This document shows, piece by piece, positions 32,304 through 42,620 of a stretch of 64,000 nucleotides of DNA. The first letter of the stretch is position 1, and the number at the start of each line of letters is the position of its first letter. The translations under genes and the position numbers were made by a program. Origin of the DNA: Pelagibacteraceae bacterium. Its GTDB lineage: Bacteria > Pseudomonadota > Alphaproteobacteria > Pelagibacterales > Pelagibacteraceae. The stretch is from NCBI GenBank assembly GCA_002704145.1, contig PAFH01000016.1:31111-95110 (forward strand), read 5' to 3'. Under the pieces are notes generated by a model. It made no database searches. It was not told the origin of the DNA and saw only the letters and a program-made list of their open reading frames with translations.

Positions 32304-32819
32304 ATGAAAAACTTAAACAAAAAAGTTAAAGAAAAATTAGAAAATTTTTTTGATTGGATAAAAGGTGCTGAATTATTAGAATTAGATTCATGCAATATAA
32401 ATGAAGATCCTGTAAGACCTGAGCTTGATTTAAAGTTTAGAACAAGTTACGGCCGTAAAATATTTGGGGTGAAATATAAAAAAGAAATTTGTGCAATTAT
32501 GTGTTTTGGTTTCTCTAATGACATACCTAAAACAGTTAAAGAACTAGAACTTATGACCAAAGATGCATATTTGCAAAGTGCTCATAGAGGTCAACAAGTA
32601 GGTAAGATAGCTATTGCATATACTGTTTGGTCAAAAAAAAGGGGGGGTGGAAAATTGATCGTAAAAGAAGTTTTTAAAAAAATTAAGGAGTCCAATCATT
32701 TAAATAGATTAGTAACATTATCCCCTCTAACTGATATGGCTAGAAAATTTCATTTAAAAAATGGGGCATTTGAATTACAAGTAAACGAAGAAACTCAAAA
32801 TTTTGAATATAAAATTTAA
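32304..32819 (+). CDS. Hypothetical protein, possible GNAT-like fold
   Basis: A 171-residue cytosolic protein without signal or membrane segments. The middle region ELMTKDAYLQSAHRGQQVGKIAIAYTVWSKKRGGG and the end RLVTLSPLTDMARKFHLKNGAFELQVN resemble the last strands of a GNAT acetyltransferase, where a residue pair often follows a K(N)GF-type motif. I am not certain of the family. It lies 50 bases after fabI and 75 bases before the convergent pnp gene, a place without a fixed gene in related genomes, so it may be an accessory insertion. Confidence 0.45.
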   Translation: MKNLNKKVKEKLENFFDWIKGAELLELDSCNINEDPVRPELDLKFRTSYGRKIFGVKYKKEICAIMCFGFSNDIPKTVKELELMTKDAYLQSAHRGQQVGKIAIAYTVWSKKRGGGKLIVKEVFKKIKESNHLNRLVTLSPLTDMARKFHLKNGAFELQVNEETQNFEYKI

Positions 32820-32894
32820 TTAATTATTACAAAAATAGAAATCAAATTTTAAACGGTATCCAATATATTTGCAGTGATTTAGATTTTATTTTAT

Positions 32895-34967
32895 TTATGC
32901 TGACGCTTGCTTCATTGAAAGCTTAACTTTTCCTCTATCAAATCCGACAACTTTGACCGATACCTCATCGCCCTCTTTTACTACGTCTCCTACTTTGGCA
33001 ACTCTTTTTGCTGCTAACTCAGATATATGAACTAAACCGTCTTGCTTACCGAGAAAATTTACAAAAGCACCAAATTCCATAATCTTAACCACTTTACCTT
33101 TATAAATTTTACCCATTTCAGGTTTAGCTACAAGGCTTTTAATAAACTCTAGAGCCTTATTTCTAGATTCTTCATCTGGAGCTGCTACGGTAACTTCACC
33201 TGTATCTTTAACATCTACTTTTGCACCCGATGTCTCAACTATTTCTCTAATTGTTGCTCCTCCTTTGCCTATAACTGTAGCAATATCTTTTTTATCAACT
33301 TTTATTGTTTCCATTTTAGGTGTGTGTTTAGAAAACTCTTTTCTTGATGACTTAATAGCTTTGTTCATTTCAGATAAAATTTTTTCTCTCCCGCTTTTTG
33401 CTTGGTCTAATGCTTGTTCCATTATTTCAAAAGTAATTCCTGTTATTTTAATATCCATTTGTAAAGAAGTGATTCCGTCTTTAGTCCCTGCTACTTTAAA
33501 ATCCATATCTCCAAGGTGATCCTCGTCACCTAATATGTCTGATAGAACTGAAAACTTATCACCTTCTTTTATAAGACCCATGGCAATTCCTGCAACTGGC
33601 TCTTTAATTGGAACACCTGCATCCATTAAAGATAACGATGTACCACAAACTGTTGCCATAGAAGATGAGCCGTTAGACTCAGTAATTTCAGAGACTACTC
33701 TTAAAGTGTAAGGAAAATTTTCTTTTTTAGGTAAAGATGAGTTAATAGCTCTCCAAGCTAATTTTCCATGACCTATTTCCCTTCTACCTGTTCCGATTCT
33801 ACCACATTCCCCTACAGAAAACGGTGGAAAATTATAATGCAACATAAAACTAGATCTTTGCATACCTTCTAGACTTTCTAATCTTTGTTCATCGTCAGAC
33901 ATTCCTAGGGTTGTGACTACCAAAGCTTGTGTTTCACCTCTTGTAAATAAAGCAGAACCATGAGTTCTAGGCAAAACACCTACCTCACATTTAATTTGCC
34001 TAACATCTGCAAGACCTCTTCCATCAATTCTTTTTTTCTCTTTTAAAATTGCAGTTCTCACAATGTCTTTTTCAAGGGACTTCAATTGTGCCATTGCCTG
34101 ATTTTCATTAGTTTTTTCATCTTCGGCAAACATTTCTTTACATTTGTTATCAACTTTAGAAATTAAAGAGGATCTCTTTTTTTTATCAGTTTCTTTAAAA
34201 GCTTTTCTCAAATCTGATTCAAATGCATCTGTTATTTTCTTTTTTGCCTCAGAGTGATCTGCTTCTTCAATCTCCCACTTAGGTTTTCCTGCTTTTTTTG
34301 CCAATGACTCAATCGCATTAATAATTGGAATAAAATTTTCATGTCCAAATTTTACAGCATCAAGCATTATTTTTTCTGAAAGGCCAGATGTCTCGGACTC
34401 AACCATCAAAACTGCATCTTTTGTGCCTGCTACAACTAAATCAAGTTCCGACTCTTTTAATTCTGAAGGTGAGGGATTTAATAAATATTTTTTATTCTTA
34501 TAACCAACTCTACTAGCCGCAATAGGTCCTTGAAACGGTAAACCAGATATAGCTAGCGCTGCAGATGAGGCTATAATAGATAATATATCAGGATAGTTTT
34601 CTCCGTCATAAGATAGAACAGTAGGTAATACTTGTACTTCATTCATGAAACTCGAGGGGAATAAAGGTCTAATCGGTCTGTCTATCAATCTTGAAATTAG
34701 AGTTTCTGACTCAGTTGGTCTTGCTTCTCTCTTAAAATATCCTCCAGGAATTTTACCAGCTGCATAGTATTTTTCCTGATAGTTAACTGATAACGGAAAA
34801 TAGTCTTGTCCTTCTTTTATTTTTTTTGCTCCTACGACAGTTGCAATAACTACGGTTTCTCCACAAGAAGCCATTATAGCTCCGTCTGCTTGACGAGCTA
34901 CTTTACCTGTTTCTAGAGTAATTTTTTTTCCATTAATTTCGATTTCTTCTTTAAAAATTTTAAACAT
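32895..34967 (-). CDS. pnp: Polyribonucleotide nucleotidyltransferase (PNPase)
   Basis: A full-length 690-residue PNPase: two RNase PH domains (first with [25 protein letters not shown], second with [14 protein letters not shown] and [15 protein letters not shown]), an alpha-helical linker, then KH ([22 protein letters not shown]) and S1 ([20 protein letters not shown]) RNA-binding domains. It degrades RNA from the 3' end with phosphate. It starts inside the stop of rpsO. Confidence 0.97.
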   Translation of the reverse strand: MFKIFKEEIEINGKKITLETGKVARQADGAIMASCGETVVIATVVGAKKIKEGQDYFPLSVNYQEKYYAAGKIPGGYFKREARPTESETLISRLIDRPIRPLFPSSFMNEVQVLPTVLSYDGENYPDILSIIASSAALAISGLPFQGPIAASRVGYKNKKYLLNPSPSELKESELDLVVAGTKDAVLMVESETSGLSEKIMLDAVKFGHENFIPIINAIESLAKKAGKPKWEIEEADHSEAKKKITDAFESDLRKAFKETDKKKRSSLISKVDNKCKEMFAEDEKTNENQAMAQLKSLEKDIVRTAILKEKKRIDGRGLADVRQIKCEVGVLPRTHGSALFTRGETQALVVTTLGMSDDEQRLESLEGMQRSSFMLHYNFPPFSVGECGRIGTGRREIGHGKLAWRAINSSLPKKENFPYTLRVVSEITESNGSSSMATVCGTSLSLMDAGVPIKEPVAGIAMGLIKEGDKFSVLSDILGDEDHLGDMDFKVAGTKDGITSLQMDIKITGITFEIMEQALDQAKSGREKILSEMNKAIKSSRKEFSKHTPKMETIKVDKKDIATVIGKGGATIREIVETSGAKVDVKDTGEVTVAAPDEESRNKALEFIKSLVAKPEMGKIYKGKVVKIMEFGAFVNFLGKQDGLVHISELAAKRVAKVGDVVKEGDEVSVKVVGFDRGKVKLSMKQASA

Positions 34968-35227
34968 TATTTCCTTAAATTTAATTGTTTGATGACTTTT
35001 TGATATGAGGCTAAATTCTTTTTTTTAAGATACGATAAAAGTTTTTTTCTTTTATTTACTGATTTTGTTAAGCCTACTGAAGAGTGTTTATCCTTTTTTG
35101 CACTTTTAAAATGTTCAGCAAGTTTAGAAATTTTATTTGTTAATAATCCTATCTGGATTTCGGTAGAACCAACGTCTTTTTCATGAATAGCTAATGTATT
35201 AATTATATCTTTTTTTTTCTGTATCAT
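34967..35227 (-). CDS. rpsO: 30S ribosomal protein S15
   Basis: An 86-residue protein with the S15 segments [52 protein letters not shown] and [12 protein letters not shown]. It binds the central domain of 16S rRNA. Its start lies 29 bases inside the end of rbfA in another frame. truB, usually between rbfA and rpsO, is absent, so the unusual overlap may be a deletion scar. Confidence 0.95.
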   Translation of the reverse strand: MIQKKKDIINTLAIHEKDVGSTEIQIGLLTNKISKLAEHFKSAKKDKHSSVGLTKSVNKRKKLLSYLKKKNLASYQKVIKQLNLRK

Positions 35228-35597
35228 TTTTTTTAATTTCTTTTATTATATTTTCAATCTTTTCAGCGTATTCAAATGAGTTATCTTCTACAAATGTAAG
35301 TTTAGGAAGAAACTTAATATCTAGCCTTTTAGACAGGGCTTTTCTAACAAGATGAGAGTATTCCGTCAAGATACTAACTGTTTCTTTAGTGTCTATACCT
35401 CCTAATGGTATTACATAAACTCTGGCTGTTTTTAAATCAGGTGTCATTCTAACCTCAGTAACAGTAATTAACTTAGAATTCATTGTTGGTATTTTTGCTT
35501 CATTTCTAATAAATAATTCACCTAAGTTTTGCTTAACTAGTTCTCCGACTCTTAATTGTCTTTGACTAAATGATTTTTCTGGTGATTGATATCCCAT
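35199..35597 (-). CDS. rbfA: Ribosome-binding factor A
   Basis: A 132-residue RbfA: QRQLRVGELVKQNLGELFIR, VTEVRMTPDLKTARVYVIPLG, and LDIKFLPKLTFVEDNSFEYAEKIENII. It helps 16S rRNA 5'-end maturation and cold adaptation. It starts next to the infB stop and overlaps rpsO by 29 bases. Confidence 0.93.
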   Translation of the reverse strand: MGYQSPEKSFSQRQLRVGELVKQNLGELFIRNEAKIPTMNSKLITVTEVRMTPDLKTARVYVIPLGGIDTKETVSILTEYSHLVRKALSKRLDIKFLPKLTFVEDNSFEYAEKIENIIKEIKKNDTEKKRYN

Positions 35598-37783
35598 TAA
35601 ATTGTCCTTTGAATTTCTTCAGCCTGGTAAGACTCGATTACATCTTTTTCTTTAAAATCTATGAAATCTTTTATGCTTATACCACATTCAAGCCCAGTTC
35701 CTACTTCTTTTACTTGATTTTTTTCTCTAAACAAACTTTGGATTTCACCACTATAAACAACGACACCGTCTCTAATTATTCTTGCTTTCGATTTACTTTT
35801 AATTTCCCCGTTTAATACTTTTGACCCAGCTATTTTGCCAGCTTTTGAAACTTTAAATATTTTTTGAATTTCAGCTGATCCTAGAACTGTTTCTTTAACG
35901 TCTGGCTCTAGTAATCCTGATAAAGATTTTTCAACATACTCTAAAGCTTCATAAATAATATTAAAATACTTAATATCTATTTTTTGTTCCTCAGCTAGTT
36001 TCTTGGCTTCTCTATTGGGCTTGACATTAAACCCAATCAATATTGCATTTGATGCTTTTGCTAACGAAACATCTGTTTCATTAATCATACCTATATCTGA
36101 TAAGATTATTTTTGCTTCTACCTCTTCGTGTTTAATATTATTTATCGCCATCTTTAGAGCTTCACTAGAACCTTGAACATCAGATTTAATCACAATATTT
36201 AGTTCATTTTTTTCTTCTTTATTGTCAAAAAGTCTAGCTTTGTCTTTAGTCAATAATTTACTATTATCTGAATTATTTTTTTTATATTCTGTGATTTCTT
36301 TGGCTGCATTTTCATTACTCGTGACTATAAATTCCGCTCCTGCATAAGCAGAACTGTTCATACCTAAAATTTCAACTGGCATAGATGGAAAGGCCTCCTC
36401 AATATTTTTGCCTTCATAATTTATCATCGCTCTTATCTTTCCCCATGTGTCGCCACAAACAAAATAATCACCTTTTTTTAATCTGCCATTATTAATTAAA
36501 ATAGTTGAGACTGGACCTTTGCCTTTATCAATTTTTGACTCGATTACCACACCTTTTGCACTTCCTGAAAAAGACGCTTTCAAATCTAAAATTTCTGATT
36601 GAAGTAAAATACTATCTTTTAATTTATCTAAATTTATTTTCTTAAGAGCGGACACCTCTACAAATAATGTATCTCCACTTAGATCCTCTGCTATAAGCTC
36701 ATATTGCATCATCTCATTTTTAATCTTACTGATATTTTTTTCAGGTAAATCACATTTATTTATTGCAACAATAATTGGTACCTTTGCTGCTTTAGCATGT
36801 TTGATCGCTTCTACCGTCTGTGGTTTTATGCCATCATCTGCTGCTACAACTAAAACCACTATGTCAGTTATTTTAGAACCTCTCGCTCTCATCTCAGTAA
36901 AAGCAGCATGACCAGGCGTATCAATAAATGTAATTATTTTGTCTTTTTCTGCTTTAACTTGATATGCACCAATATGCTGTGTTATTCCTCCATGTTCTCC
37001 TGAAACCACATTAGTGTCCCTTAACGAGTCAAGTAATGAAGTTTTACCGTGATCGACATGTCCCATTATAGTAACTACAGGAGGCCTAGTTTTAATTTCA
37101 CCTTCTAATTTTTCTTTAATTTGACTTTTTTCAAAAGATAATTTCTCTTCAACAACTGGGTTATGGCCAAATTCTTTTACAATATATTCGGCTGTATCTT
37201 TGTCTATATTATGATTTATAGTAGCTATAACTTTCATATTTAATAAAAATTTAATTATTTCACTAGATTTTTCTGCCATACGATTGGATAATTCTTGTAT
37301 TGTTATTTGCTCAGGAATTTTCACGTCTTTAATAACTTTTTTGAATTCTTTTTTTTCGTCTCCCTCAGGTTTGTTTTTTTTCTCTTTTAATCTTGCTCGT
37401 TTTACTGAGGCTAAACTTCTTTGCTTAATTTCTATTTCCTCTACATTTAGAGCTCTAGAAACTGTTAATTTAAAATCTCTTTTGTCTATAGGGCTTTTTA
37501 ACTTTAACTTACTTTTTCCTGAGGGTTTGTCTGGTTTTTTTATGAATGCTTTTGTAGCTTGTTGCTCAATAAATTTTCTAGCAAAATTTTTTTTCTTAGT
37601 AAAATCTTGTTGAGCTTGACCTAAAGTCTGATTAGTTTTGTAAGTGTTTTTATTACTTTTGAAATTTTTTTTCTTTTCTACAGAAAATGATCTTTTTCCG
37701 TCAGAACTAATTCTACTGGGGTCAATTTTTTTTTTTTAAATTTGATGAAATAGTTAATGTTTTTTTTTACTTTTATTTTCCAT
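35597..37783 (-). CDS. infB: Translation initiation factor IF-2, N-terminal region frameshifted at two poly-A tracts
   Basis: The 575 residues from 37324 hold the IF2_N helix (EQITIQELSNRM), the G domain (GHVDHGKTSLLD, DTPGHAAF, NKCD) and domains II-IV. The same frame runs open to about 37735 and reads KRDFKLTVSRALNVEEIEIKQ and RSLASVKRARLKE, the usual IF-2 N-terminal extension. A good start ATG at 37783 (MENKSKK, then TLTISSN) is reached only if one base is added at the T9 run 37760-37768 and one removed at the T12 run 37726-37737. The corrected protein is 728 residues, normal for the family. GTG at 37324 could be an internal start but would drop conserved sequence. Confidence 0.88.
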
Positions 37784-37791
37784 AGTATTAT

Positions 37792-39342
37792 TTATTTATA
37801 AATAATTTCTCTAGCTGACATAATTAGTTGATCAGCTTCTTTTCTTGATAGAGAAAACTCCTCAAGATATCCGTCTATTCTAATCTTTTTACCTTTTATT
37901 TCATCAAACCCACCTATTAGCTCATCTGATGATAGATCCGCAAAGTCATTTAATTTTTTTATATTTTTTTGACCTAAAATAACAAGCATGCCTTGGGTCA
38001 TTCCTTTAAGATTTATCAAAGAATCCTCAACACCAAGTTCTTTTAGTTTTTTAGCAACTTCCTCTTTTTCTTTCACAAGAGTTTCTTTTGATCTATTAAT
38101 AAGTTCTTTTGCTGTCTCCTCGTCTATCGCATCAATTTTTGAAATATTATCTGGCGTAGATTGAGCTATATCCTCTATACTTGTGAATCCTTCAGACACC
38201 AATAATTGCCCTAAAGTTTCATCAACTTCCAAATTTTTTATAAGAGTCTCTGTTCTTTCTTTAAATTCAGTTTGTCTTCTCTCCGAGTCTTCCTTGTCAG
38301 TTAAAATATCTATTTCAAAATTAGTTAATTTCGATGCCAATCTTACGTTTTGACCTCTTCGCCCAATCGCTTTGCTTAAATTTTCTTCTGTAAGAATTAT
38401 ATCAATTCTTTTATTTTCTTGATCAATTAAAACTTTTTGAATTTCTGCAGGAGAAAGAGACTCGGAAATCAATGTTGGGAGATCTTCAGTCCACTTAATT
38501 ATATCAATTTTCTCTCCATGCAGTTCATTAACAATAGTTTGCACTCTACTGCCTCGCATTCCTACACATGCTCCTACTGGATCAATTGAAGCATCTTGTG
38601 AATGAACACAAATTTTTGCTCTACTGCCTGGATCTCTTGCTACCGATTTAATTTCTATTGTTCCTTCGTATATTTCTGGAACTTCCTGAAAAAATAGTTT
38701 CGCTAGAAATTGAGGGTGAGCTCTTGATAAAAAAATTTGATGCCCTTTTAGTTCTTTTTTTACTTCATAGCAATAGGCTTTTACTCTATCACCATTTTTT
38801 AAAATCTCCCTTGGTATTAATTCATCTTTTTTGATAACACCTTCGGCTTTACCAAGATCAACTATCACATTTCCATACTCTAACCTCTTGATTATTCCAC
38901 TTAAAATTTGACCTTGTTTATCTATAAAATCTTCATATTGTCTATTTTTTTCTGCTTCTCTTACTCTAGCGCTAATTACTTGTTTGGCGCTTTGTGCTGC
39001 TATTCTTCCAAAATCTATTTGAGGTAGTTCTTCAAATATTTTATCACCTAATTTTAAATCTTTATTTTCATTATTTATTTTTTTTGCATCATCTAAAATA
39101 ATTTCTTTGGCCGGTTCTTCAACTTTTTCAACAATTAATAATACTTTATGAATTTTGATTTCACCGTTTTCTCTATCAATTACTACCTCTATATTGTTAT
39201 CGTTTCCAAACTTTGTTAAAGCAGCTTTTTGAATAGCGCTTTCCATTGATCCAATAACAAGTTCTTTATCGATAGATTTTTCATTAGCTACCGCATCTAC
39301 AATTCTCAAAAGCTCTAATTTATCTAGTCCTCTATTTAGCAT
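37792..39342 (-). CDS. nusA: Transcription termination/antitermination factor NusA
   Basis: A 516-residue NusA with N-terminal polymerase-binding domain (about 1-130), S1 domain (GIIKRLEYGNVIVDLGKAEGVI), two KH domains (CVGMRGSRVQTIVNEL and AIGRRGQNVRLASKL) and two C-terminal helix-hairpin-helix repeats of the alphaproteobacterial type. It paces RNA polymerase and promotes intrinsic termination. rimP, normally upstream, and ylxR, often between nusA and infB, are absent. A terminator-like hairpin abuts its ribosome binding site; see the leader entry. Confidence 0.96.
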   Translation of the reverse strand: MLNRGLDKLELLRIVDAVANEKSIDKELVIGSMESAIQKAALTKFGNDNNIEVVIDRENGEIKIHKVLLIVEKVEEPAKEIILDDAKKINNENKDLKLGDKIFEELPQIDFGRIAAQSAKQVISARVREAEKNRQYEDFIDKQGQILSGIIKRLEYGNVIVDLGKAEGVIKKDELIPREILKNGDRVKAYCYEVKKELKGHQIFLSRAHPQFLAKLFFQEVPEIYEGTIEIKSVARDPGSRAKICVHSQDASIDPVGACVGMRGSRVQTIVNELHGEKIDIIKWTEDLPTLISESLSPAEIQKVLIDQENKRIDIILTEENLSKAIGRRGQNVRLASKLTNFEIDILTDKEDSERRQTEFKERTETLIKNLEVDETLGQLLVSEGFTSIEDIAQSTPDNISKIDAIDEETAKELINRSKETLVKEKEEVAKKLKELGVEDSLINLKGMTQGMLVILGQKNIKKLNDFADLSSDELIGGFDEIKGKKIRIDGYLEEFSLSRKEADQLIMSAREIIYK

Positions 39343-39354
39343 TTATTTACTCCT

Positions 39355-39381
39355 AAAAAAAAATGGGCAAAAGCCCATTTT
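39355..39381 (-). terminator. Intrinsic terminator / attenuator directly before the nusA ribosome binding site
   Basis: On the minus strand AAATGGGC, loop TTTT, and GCCCATTT form a perfect 8-base stem (39361-39380), followed by a nine-T run (plus-strand A9, 39355-39363) that runs straight into AGGAG (39350-39354), eight bases before the nusA ATG. It should terminate metK transcripts, and because no promoter can fit behind it, nusA transcripts must read through it. Confidence 0.75.
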
Positions 39382-39403
39382 GTATTTATCCAGTTATACG
39401 TCT

Positions 39404-39431
39404 ATAATAGAGAAAAATGTGTTTTTTTCAA
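39404..39431 (-). promoter_or_regulatory. Putative sigma-70 promoter of nusA
   Basis: Minus-strand TTGAAA (39426-39431, -35) and TATTAT (39404-39409, -10) are separated by 16 bases and begin three bases after the metK stop codon. A transcript from here would start near 39395 and carry a leader of about 50 bases that contains the terminator hairpin. Prediction by eye only. Confidence 0.5.
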
Positions 39432-39433
39432 GA

Positions 39434-40597
39434 TTACAATTTAAATAAATCAGCTTTATCAGTTTTTTCCCAAGTAAATTCACCCTTATTTGTAGGTTTT
39501 CTTCCAAAATGACCGTAGGCCGATGTGATTTCATAAATAGGATTGTTTAGTTTTAACATTTCTCTAATTCCTCTAGGCGATAGATTAAAATTTTCTTCAA
39601 TTATTTTTTTTATTGGATTTATTTTTTCTTCATCTCCAGAAGCAAGCTTTATGAAAATTGAAAGTGGCTTTGAAACTCCAATAGCGTAAGCTAGTTGGAT
39701 TAAACATTTTTCCGATACTCCAGCTGCTACAATATTTTTTGAAAGATATCTCGCTGCATAAGCTGCAGATCTATCAACTTTTGTAGGATCTTTCCCAGAA
39801 AATGCTCCACCTCCGTGTGGAGCTGCTCCACCATAAGTATCAACAATTATTTTTCTTCCAGTAAGACCTGTGTCTCCATCAGGGCCGCCAATTATAAATT
39901 GTCCAGTGGGATTTATGTAAATTTCTTTAGAATCAAGATCTTGAATATATTTTTCTGGAATAGATTTTTTTATATAAGGTATTATTAATGCCTTTACTTG
40001 ATCTTGATTTAAATCTTTTGAGTGTTGAGTAGAAATTACTACTGATGTTACTTTTACAGGCTTATTTCTGTCGTACATCATCGTAACCTGGCTTTTTGAG
40101 TCAGGTTCTATGCCCTTTAAAACTCCTTTTTTCCTATCTGCTGCCATAAGTCTTAATATTTTATGAGAAAAAAAAATTGGGGCCGGCATTAAGTCCTCTG
40201 TCTCCTTACACGCATATCCAAACATTATTCCCTGGTCACCTGCACCTTCATCTTTATTGCCTTTGGAGTCTACTCCCATCGCTATATCTGCTGACTGCTC
40301 ATGCAAGTGTGTTTCTATATCTGCGGTTTTCCAACTAAAACCTTTTTGATCATAACCAATATCTTTAATACAATTTTTTACTTTATTTATAATATCGTCT
40401 TTTTTTATTTTGGGTCCACGTATTTCACCTGCTAAGACGACTTTATTAGTTGTCGTCAAAGTTTCACAAGCAACTCTAGAAAATGGATCGAGAGATAAAT
40501 ATGAGTCAACAACCATATCGGAAATCCTATCACAAACTTTGTCTGGATGACCTTCAGAAACTGACTCACTAGTGAATAGATATTTATTGTTTTCCAT
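39434..40597 (-). CDS. metK: S-adenosylmethionine synthetase
   Basis: A 387-residue enzyme with [18 protein letters not shown] at the start, [12 protein letters not shown], the phosphate loop [25 protein letters not shown], and the ending DLFKL. It makes SAM from methionine and ATP. The gene overlaps the end of lnt by 14 bases, so it is read from the lnt transcript; there is no space for a SAM riboswitch. trmB and rimP, often between metK and nusA, are missing. Confidence 0.97.
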   Translation of the reverse strand: MENNKYLFTSESVSEGHPDKVCDRISDMVVDSYLSLDPFSRVACETLTTTNKVVLAGEIRGPKIKKDDIINKVKNCIKDIGYDQKGFSWKTADIETHLHEQSADIAMGVDSKGNKDEGAGDQGIMFGYACKETEDLMPAPIFFSHKILRLMAADRKKGVLKGIEPDSKSQVTMMYDRNKPVKVTSVVISTQHSKDLNQDQVKALIIPYIKKSIPEKYIQDLDSKEIYINPTGQFIIGGPDGDTGLTGRKIIVDTYGGAAPHGGGAFSGKDPTKVDRSAAYAARYLSKNIVAAGVSEKCLIQLAYAIGVSKPLSIFIKLASGDEEKINPIKKIIEENFNLSPRGIREMLKLNNPIYEITSAYGHFGRKPTNKGEFTWEKTDKADLFKL

Positions 40598-42155
40598 TAG
40601 ATCTTATTTTAAAAAATAAAAAGATAAATAGATATGTAAATAAAAGAATAAAAAATATCAAATCATTTTTACTTTTATATTCTGTTTTAAATAATGGAAT
40701 AAAAGCCTCAATATTTCCCGTTTCGTTAATATCTAATCTTTTTACTATCTGACCTTTGTTGTCTATTACAGCACTTATGCCCTTGTTTGCTGATCTAACC
40801 AAAAATGAATTATTTTCAATTGATCTGAAAATAGCTTTAGCAAAATGTTGGTGTGGTCCAATTGTATTTCCAAACCATCCATCTTCAGAAATATTTATTA
40901 TCAAATTAGTTTTATCTACTGACTGAGCAAGTTCAGGAAATATTATCTCATAGCAAATTAATGGAAGAATGTTAACTTTATCGATTATAATATTATCTTG
41001 TTTTTTCCCCTTTGAAAAAGAGCCATAGCCTTGGGTAATTTTTTTTAGTCCAATTTTTTCAAAGAAATTTTCGAAAGGCAAAAATTCTCCAAAAGGGACA
41101 AGTTTTATTTTGTCATATTGGTGCAATATTTCAAAATTGTTATTTACAATGACTAAACTATTTAAATACTCATTTGTTTTAATGTCTATTGTATTTACCC
41201 CGAAAATTATGAAATGATTTTTGCTAAAATTTTCTTTTATCATTTCTCTAAACACTAAAATTTTATTATAATTAAACCCTGCAAAAACTCCTTCGGGCCA
41301 AATAAAATAAGTTTTCTTTCCTGGGTCTGGGTCGCTATATCTTATTAACTTTTGTAGCTTTGTACTTATTTCATTTATTGATTGATCATATTTGAGTTTA
41401 AAATTTGGTGAGACTACTTTAACAAAGATTTTTTCATCCTTAGAAATGTAATTTATTAGACTTTTGTTTTTATTGATTGAATATGTTCCATAAATAAAAT
41501 TTAAAAAGATAAAAATAAAAAAGAATGATAATATTATAATTTTTTTATTGAGATTATGTCTTAGAAAAAATACTGCTGGAATAGTAAATATTGTAATTAC
41601 GATTAGATTAAAAGCATAGAGACCAAAAATGTTAAGTGTCTGCAACCCTTCATTCACCCAAGAAAAACTGTAGCCCCACAGATTCCAGGGAAAGCCAGTT
41701 AAAATTTTACCTCTTATATAGTCGGACAGTGCTAAAGACGCTGAAAATAATAAAACTGAAGGAAAGTTATAACTTAGAAATTGACCTATAATCATAATTA
41801 TTAGAGCGTTAAAAAAACTTAAAAAGAAAGGTATAAAAATAATTGCAAAGGGTATAAGAAATCTAAAATTATCATCAAATGTTAGTGAGTTAGAAATCCA
41901 AAACACCCCCGCTAAATAAAACCCAAAACTAAAAACAAAACCAAGTATAAATAAGTTTTTTTTATAAGGTTTTTTTCTATAAGTACTTTTCGATCCTTTA
42001 TTTACATAAACAATTAATAAAAAAAGAATTGGCAATACAATAAAATTTATTAGCGAGAAATTGAAAGGTTGAAAAGATAAAACAGTTATTAAACCAAGAA
42101 AAAAAGGTATGAAATATAGTATACTAATTCTTTTATTTAAAAAAAAATTCAACAT
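40584..42155 (-). CDS. lnt: Apolipoprotein N-acyltransferase
   Basis: A 523-residue inner-membrane enzyme. About six N-terminal membrane helices (about 12-210) precede a periplasmic nitrilase domain with the catalytic triad glutamate in WPEGVFAGF, lysine in [13 protein letters not shown] and cysteine in [11 protein letters not shown], then a C-terminal membrane helix. It adds the third acyl chain to lipoproteins. It directly follows ybeY; tlyC/corC, often between the two, is absent. Confidence 0.93.
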   Translation of the reverse strand: MLNFFLNKRISILYFIPFFLGLITVLSFQPFNFSLINFIVLPILFLLIVYVNKGSKSTYRKKPYKKNLFILGFVFSFGFYLAGVFWISNSLTFDDNFRFLIPFAIIFIPFFLSFFNALIIMIIGQFLSYNFPSVLLFSASLALSDYIRGKILTGFPWNLWGYSFSWVNEGLQTLNIFGLYAFNLIVITIFTIPAVFFLRHNLNKKIIILSFFFIFIFLNFIYGTYSINKNKSLINYISKDEKIFVKVVSPNFKLKYDQSINEISTKLQKLIRYSDPDPGKKTYFIWPEGVFAGFNYNKILVFREMIKENFSKNHFIIFGVNTIDIKTNEYLNSLVIVNNNFEILHQYDKIKLVPFGEFLPFENFFEKIGLKKITQGYGSFSKGKKQDNIIIDKVNILPLICYEIIFPELAQSVDKTNLIINISEDGWFGNTIGPHQHFAKAIFRSIENNSFLVRSANKGISAVIDNKGQIVKRLDINETGNIEAFIPLFKTEYKSKNDLIFFILLFTYLFIFLFFKIRSNGKQ

Positions 42156-42620
42156 TTATTTTATAAAGCTTAGATATTTTTTTTCTACTTCGTGCATTGT
42201 ATTAAAATCTTTATTAGTTTTATGTTTGTAACCAAATAAATGGATCAATCCATGTATCCAAAGTTTATTAAAATCATTCTCAAATTTAATTCTATCTTTT
42301 TTGTATTTAATTTTCTTAAGGTTTATTATTATATCTCCTATATAAATTTCTTTTTCTTTCTTAAGACAATTGATAAAGCTTTTCTTTTCATAAAATGGAA
42401 ACGAAAGAATATCGGTAGCCTTGCTTTTGCCCCTAAATTTTTTGTTTAATTTCTTGATTTCTTGAGAGTCTGATAATAGTAAGGAACATATCAAAGTCTT
42501 TTTTTTATAATACTCATTTTTTTTATTTAATAATCTAAGTTTTTTTTTAAAAAAAACTTCAGGGTTTTTTAAATATTTTTTCCAAAGAATATTACTTAAA
42601 ATGACATTAATTTTTATCAT
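42156..42620 (-). CDS. ybeY: Endoribonuclease YbeY
   Basis: A 154-residue zinc enzyme. The start at 42620 (MIKINVILSN) is preferred over an ATG at 42662, because it fits the family and gives a 14-base overlap with phoH. The zinc motif HGLIHLFGYKHKTNKDFNTMH carries three histidines (the usual form is HGxLHLxGYDH). SFPFYEKK corresponds to the conserved LSFPL segment. YbeY matures 16S rRNA and works with PhoH-like proteins. Confidence 0.88.
   Translation of the reverse strand: MIKINVILSNILWKKYLKNPEVFFKKKLRLLNKKNEYYKKKTLICSLLLSDSQEIKKLNKKFRGKSKATDILSFPFYEKKSFINCLKKEKEIYIGDIIINLKKIKYKKDRIKFENDFNKLWIHGLIHLFGYKHKTNKDFNTMHEVEKKYLSFIK

Noticed and set aside
37322..37324. GTG as the true IF-2 start
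   Set aside because: Conserved IF-2 N-terminal sequence is open in the same frame for more than 400 bases upstream.
39434..40650. SAM riboswitch before metK or ahcY
   Set aside because: metK overlaps lnt and ahcY has only a 48-base upstream gap, so there is no room for a known SAM or SAH aptamer.
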